From: Mycobacterium sp.
Lineage (GTDB): Bacteria > Actinomycetota > Actinomycetes > Mycobacteriales > Mycobacteriaceae
Length of the DNA: 7,970 bases
Direction of reading: 5' to 3'
NCBI GenBank assembly: GCA_018882545.1
Contig: VERS01000072.1
Coordinates: 1-7,970 of the forward strand
Shown here: in pieces, positions 5,589-7,970 of the stretch
How the letters are laid out: each line of letters begins with the position of its first letter
Position numbering within the stretch: position 1 is the stretch's first letter
Notes under the pieces: model-generated
Database searches by the model: none
What the model saw: only the letters and a program-made list of their open reading frames with translations
Told to the model about the DNA's origin: nothing
Made by a program: the position numbers and the translations under genes

Positions 5589-6929
5589 ATGGACCGGCAA
5601 ACGGAATTCGTGCTGCGCACGCTGGAGGAACGCGATATCCGGTTCGTCCGGCTGTGGTTCACCGATGTGCTCGGTTACCTCAAGTCGGTGGCCATCGCGC
5701 CGGCCGAACTCGAAGGCGCCTTCGAGGAGGGCATCGGTTTCGACGGCTCCTCCATCGAGGGTTTCGCGCGGGTCTTCGAATCCGACACCGTCGCCCGGCC
5801 GGATCCGTCCACCTTCCAGGTGCTGCCCTGGACTACCAGTTCGGGGCAACACCACTCGGCCCGGATGTTCTGCGACATCACCATGCCGGACGGATCGCCC
5901 TCCTGGGCGGACAGCCGGCATGTGCTGCGCCGTCAACTGGCCAAAGCCGGCGAACTCGGCTTCTCCTGCTACGTCCATCCGGAGATCGAGTTCTTTCTGC
6001 TCGAACCCGGTCCGTACGACGGCAGTGCGCCCGTCCCAGCCGATAACGGCGGCTACTTCGACCAGGCGGTGCACGATTCGGCGCCCAACTTCCGGCGGCA
6101 TGCCATCGACGCCCTCGAGCAGATGGGCATCTCGGTGGAGTTCAGCCACCACGAGGGCGCGCCCGGCCAGCAGGAGATCGACCTGCGCTACGCCGACGCG
6201 CTGTCGATGGCCGACAACGTGATGACGTTCCGGTACGTCATCAAAGAGGTGGCGCTGGCCGAGGGAGTCCGGGCCTCGTTCATGCCCAAACCCTTCGCCG
6301 AGTACCCCGGCTCGGCCATGCACACCCACATGAGTCTGTTCGAGGGCGAGACCAACGCCTTCCACAGCGCGGAAGACCCGCTGCAACTGTCCGACGTGGC
6401 CAAGTCGTTCATCGCCGGCATCCTCGAGCACGCCAGTGAGATCAGCGCGGTCACCAACCAATGGGTTAACTCCTACAAGCGCCTGGTGCACGGGGGCGAG
6501 GCCCCGACCGCGGCGTCCTGGGGGGCGGCGAATCGTTCTGCGCTGGTGAGGGTTCCGATGTACACCCCGCGCAAAGCCTCGTCGCGGCGCGTCGAGGTGC
6601 GCAGCCCGGACTCAGCGTGCAACCCCTACCTGGCTTTCGCCGTGCTGTTGGCCGCCGGTCTGCGCGGGATCGAGAAGAACTACCAACTCGGACCGCAGGC
6701 CGAGGACGATGTGTGGATGCTGACGCCGGAGGAGCGTCGCGCGATGGGCTACCGCGAGCTGCCGTCAAGCCTGGGCGTGGCGCTGGCGGAGATGGAGAAT
6801 TCGGAGTTGGTCGCCGAGGCGCTTGGCGAGCACGTGTTCGACTACTTCCTGCGCAACAAACGCGCGGAATGGGAGCAGTACCGCGCCAACGTCACACCCT
6901 TCGAGTTGAAGCAGTACCTGTCGCTCTAA
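5589..6929 (+). CDS. glnA2: type I glutamine synthetase-like enzyme GlnA2
   Basis: This 446-residue protein matches M. tuberculosis GlnA2 (Rv2222c) in length and almost throughout in sequence. Glutamine synthetase joins ammonia to glutamate using ATP, in a cytoplasmic dodecamer. The active site is complete: FDGSSIEGF (51-59, with D52 and S55), metal ligands E132 and E134 in HPEIEFF, E189 and E196 in [11 protein letters not shown]245 in [15 protein letters not shown] (294-299, R298), flap E304, and E336 in [10 protein letters not shown]. Spacing around E189-E196 is of the GSI-alpha (Bacillus-like) kind. At the adenylylation site, where regulated enzymes have NLYDLPPEE, this protein reads DVWMLTPEE with W376 in place of the tyrosine, so GlnE should not modify it. 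Streptomyces GlnA2 and GlnA3 act as gamma-glutamylpolyamine synthetases, so the true amine substrate here is open. glnE follows after 32 bases; they may be partly co-transcribed. Confidence 0.96.
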   Translation: MDRQTEFVLRTLEERDIRFVRLWFTDVLGYLKSVAIAPAELEGAFEEGIGFDGSSIEGFARVFESDTVARPDPSTFQVLPWTTSSGQHHSARMFCDITMPDGSPSWADSRHVLRRQLAKAGELGFSCYVHPEIEFFLLEPGPYDGSAPVPADNGGYFDQAVHDSAPNFRRHAIDALEQMGISVEFSHHEGAPGQQEIDLRYADALSMADNVMTFRYVIKEVALAEGVRASFMPKPFAEYPGSAMHTHMSLFEGETNAFHSAEDPLQLSDVAKSFIAGILEHASEISAVTNQWVNSYKRLVHGGEAPTAASWGAANRSALVRVPMYTPRKASSRRVEVRSPDSACNPYLAFAVLLAAGLRGIEKNYQLGPQAEDDVWMLTPEERRAMGYRELPSSLGVALAEMENSELVAEALGEHVFDYFLRNKRAEWEQYRANVTPFELKQYLSL

Positions 6930-6948
6930 CGCGGCGCGACCGCTGCGA

Positions 6949-6954
6949 TACCGT
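6949..6954 (+). promoter_or_regulatory. candidate -10 element (TACCGT) for a leaderless glnE transcript
   Basis: TACCGT fits TAnnnT and ends seven bases before the GTG at 6962. No ribosome-binding site is seen in the 32-base gap after glnA2. If active, glnE would have its own start as well as any read-through from glnA2. Confidence 0.4.
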
Positions 6955-6961
6955 CGTTGTC

Positions 6962-7970
6962 GTGGCCAAACCCGTGACCGAGCGCCCGCGCCTCCCGGGT
7001 GTCGGGCGGCTGGGTCTGGTCGATCCGGCGGCGCCGGCGCGGTTGACCGGTCTGGGCTGGAACAGCGACGTCCACGTCGAACTGTTGTGGTCACTGTCGC
7101 GGGCACCCGATGCCGATCTTGCGCTGCAGTCCGTGGTGCGTCTGGCCGAGGCGCTCGGGGATGGCTGGCCCGAACTGGACACCGCGCTGCTGGCCGACCG
7201 GGGCCTGCGCGGGCGACTGTTCGCGCTGCTCGGCTCGTCACTGGCCTTCGGTGATCACCTGGCGGCCAACCCGCAGGCCTGGCGTCGGCTCGCCGGTGCG
7301 GTGAGCTTGCCGACCCCGGCGGACCTGCGGGGGGAGTTCTCCGACTGCATCGCTGAATTCGGCACGGCACCAACGGTTGTGATGCCGAAACTGCGGACCC
7401 TCTACCGCGACCAACTGATGGTGCTGGCCGCGCTGGATCTTGCTCCGACGGTCGAAAACGAGCCGGTTCTGCAATTCTCCACCGTGGGTGCACAACTGTC
7501 GGACCTGGCTGACGCGGCTCTGGACGCGGCGCTGCAGGTTGCCGTCGGCAGTGTCTGCAAATCCGAGCCGGCGCCGCGGCTGGCGGTCATCGCGATGGGC
7601 AAATGCGGTGCGCGGGAATTGAACTACGTCAGCGATGTTGACATCATCCTCGTCGGCGAGGACGCCGATGCGCTGACCACCCGGGTGGCCGGGGAGATGA
7701 TGCGGCTTGCCTCGGAGGCCTTCTTCGAGGTCGACGCTGCCCTGCGTCCGGAAGGCAAAGCCGGCGCGCTGGTGCGCACCCTGGACTCCCACGTCGCCTA
7801 CTACCAGCGGTGGGCCAAGACCTGGGAGTTCCAGGCGTTGTTGAAGGCGCGGATGTGTGTCGGTGACGCCGAACTGGGTCGGCGGTACATCGACGCGTTG
7901 ATGCCGATGGTCTGGACCGCCTGTGAGCGTGAGGATTTCGTTCCCGAAGTACAGGCTATGCGCCGGCGGG
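6962..7970 (+). CDS. glnE: glutamine synthetase adenylyltransferase/deadenylase GlnE, N-terminal part (cut by window edge)
   Basis: The bifunctional enzyme GlnE adds or removes AMP on a tyrosine of the main glutamine synthetase (GlnA1 in mycobacteria), switching it off or on with nitrogen supply. The window holds the first 336 codons; M. tuberculosis GlnE has about 994 residues. Matches to that protein include [54 protein letters not shown] and [19 protein letters not shown]212-G-K-C-G with D225-x-D227 is the nucleotidyltransferase metal-binding signature of the N-terminal domain, which in E. coli carries the deadenylylation activity; the second, adenylylating domain lies outside the window. 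The start is the GTG at 6962: upstream codons in frame are GTC, GTT and GTC, which are not starts, and the next GTG at 6974 would remove conserved basic residues. In M. tuberculosis glnA1 lies just beyond glnE on the opposite strand, so it may follow here. Confidence 0.95.
   Translation, partial: MAKPVTERPRLPGVGRLGLVDPAAPARLTGLGWNSDVHVELLWSLSRAPDADLALQSVVRLAEALGDGWPELDTALLADRGLRGRLFALLGSSLAFGDHLAANPQAWRRLAGAVSLPTPADLRGEFSDCIAEFGTAPTVVMPKLRTLYRDQLMVLAALDLAPTVENEPVLQFSTVGAQLSDLADAALDAALQVAVGSVCKSEPAPRLAVIAMGKCGARELNYVSDVDIILVGEDADALTTRVAGEMMRLASEAFFEVDAALRPEGKAGALVRTLDSHVAYYQRWAKTWEFQALLKARMCVGDAELGRRYIDALMPMVWTACEREDFVPEVQAMRRR

Noticed and set aside
1..7970. Search for tRNA or rRNA genes, insertion sequences, CRISPR repeats, attachment sites or a novel defence-type gene cluster
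   Set aside because: By eye I found no repeats, transposase motifs or RNA gene signatures, and every sizeable coding region belongs to a recognised conserved family.

Overview
This is a high-GC window that reads as chromosomal DNA of a mycobacterium or a very close relative (Mycobacteriales). The predicted proteins match, from memory and over long stretches, the Mycobacterium tuberculosis proteins PanB (Rv2225), Hip1/CaeA (Rv2224c), Rv2223c, GlnA2 (Rv2222c) and GlnE (Rv2221c), in the same order and relative orientation. Repeated amino-acid differences, and an extra lipid-synthesis gene not found at this place in M. tuberculosis, point to a non-tuberculous species. No species can be named from the sequence alone.

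Layout, left to right. (1) Bases 1-725, minus strand: the 5' four-fifths or so of panB (pantothenate pathway), cut by the window edge. (2) 726-877: a divergent intergenic region with a small inverted repeat and the promoter of the next gene. (3) 878-2284, plus: a wax ester synthase/diacylglycerol acyltransferase (WS/DGAT) with an intact HHxxxDG site. (4) 2340-3887 and 3992-5518, plus: two tandem paralogous exported alpha/beta-hydrolase serine proteases or esterases. The first looks like a lipoprotein (Hip1/CaeA); the second has a plain secretory signal. A strong hairpin separates them. (5) 5589-6929, plus: glnA2, a glutamine synthetase-like enzyme without the adenylylation tyrosine. (6) 6962 to the window end, plus: the N-terminal third of glnE, the glutamine synthetase adenylyltransferase/deadenylase. 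Every gap is under 160 bp, so there is no long gene-free stretch.

Functionally the window joins three subjects: coenzyme A precursor synthesis (panB) and storage or envelope lipid synthesis (WS/DGAT), cell-envelope proteolysis (the hydrolase pair), and nitrogen assimilation (glnA2, glnE). The clearest pattern not explained by gene calls is that all five plus-strand genes lack a ribosome-binding site and have a -10-like hexamer (nAnnnT) ending 6 or 7 bases before the start codon. This is the layout of leaderless mycobacterial transcripts, and it suggests that each gene has its own promoter. A GlnR-like AC-n9-AC element sits upstream of glnA2. I see no mobile element, CRISPR array, RNA gene or clearly new multi-gene system; this is mostly conserved core chromosome.
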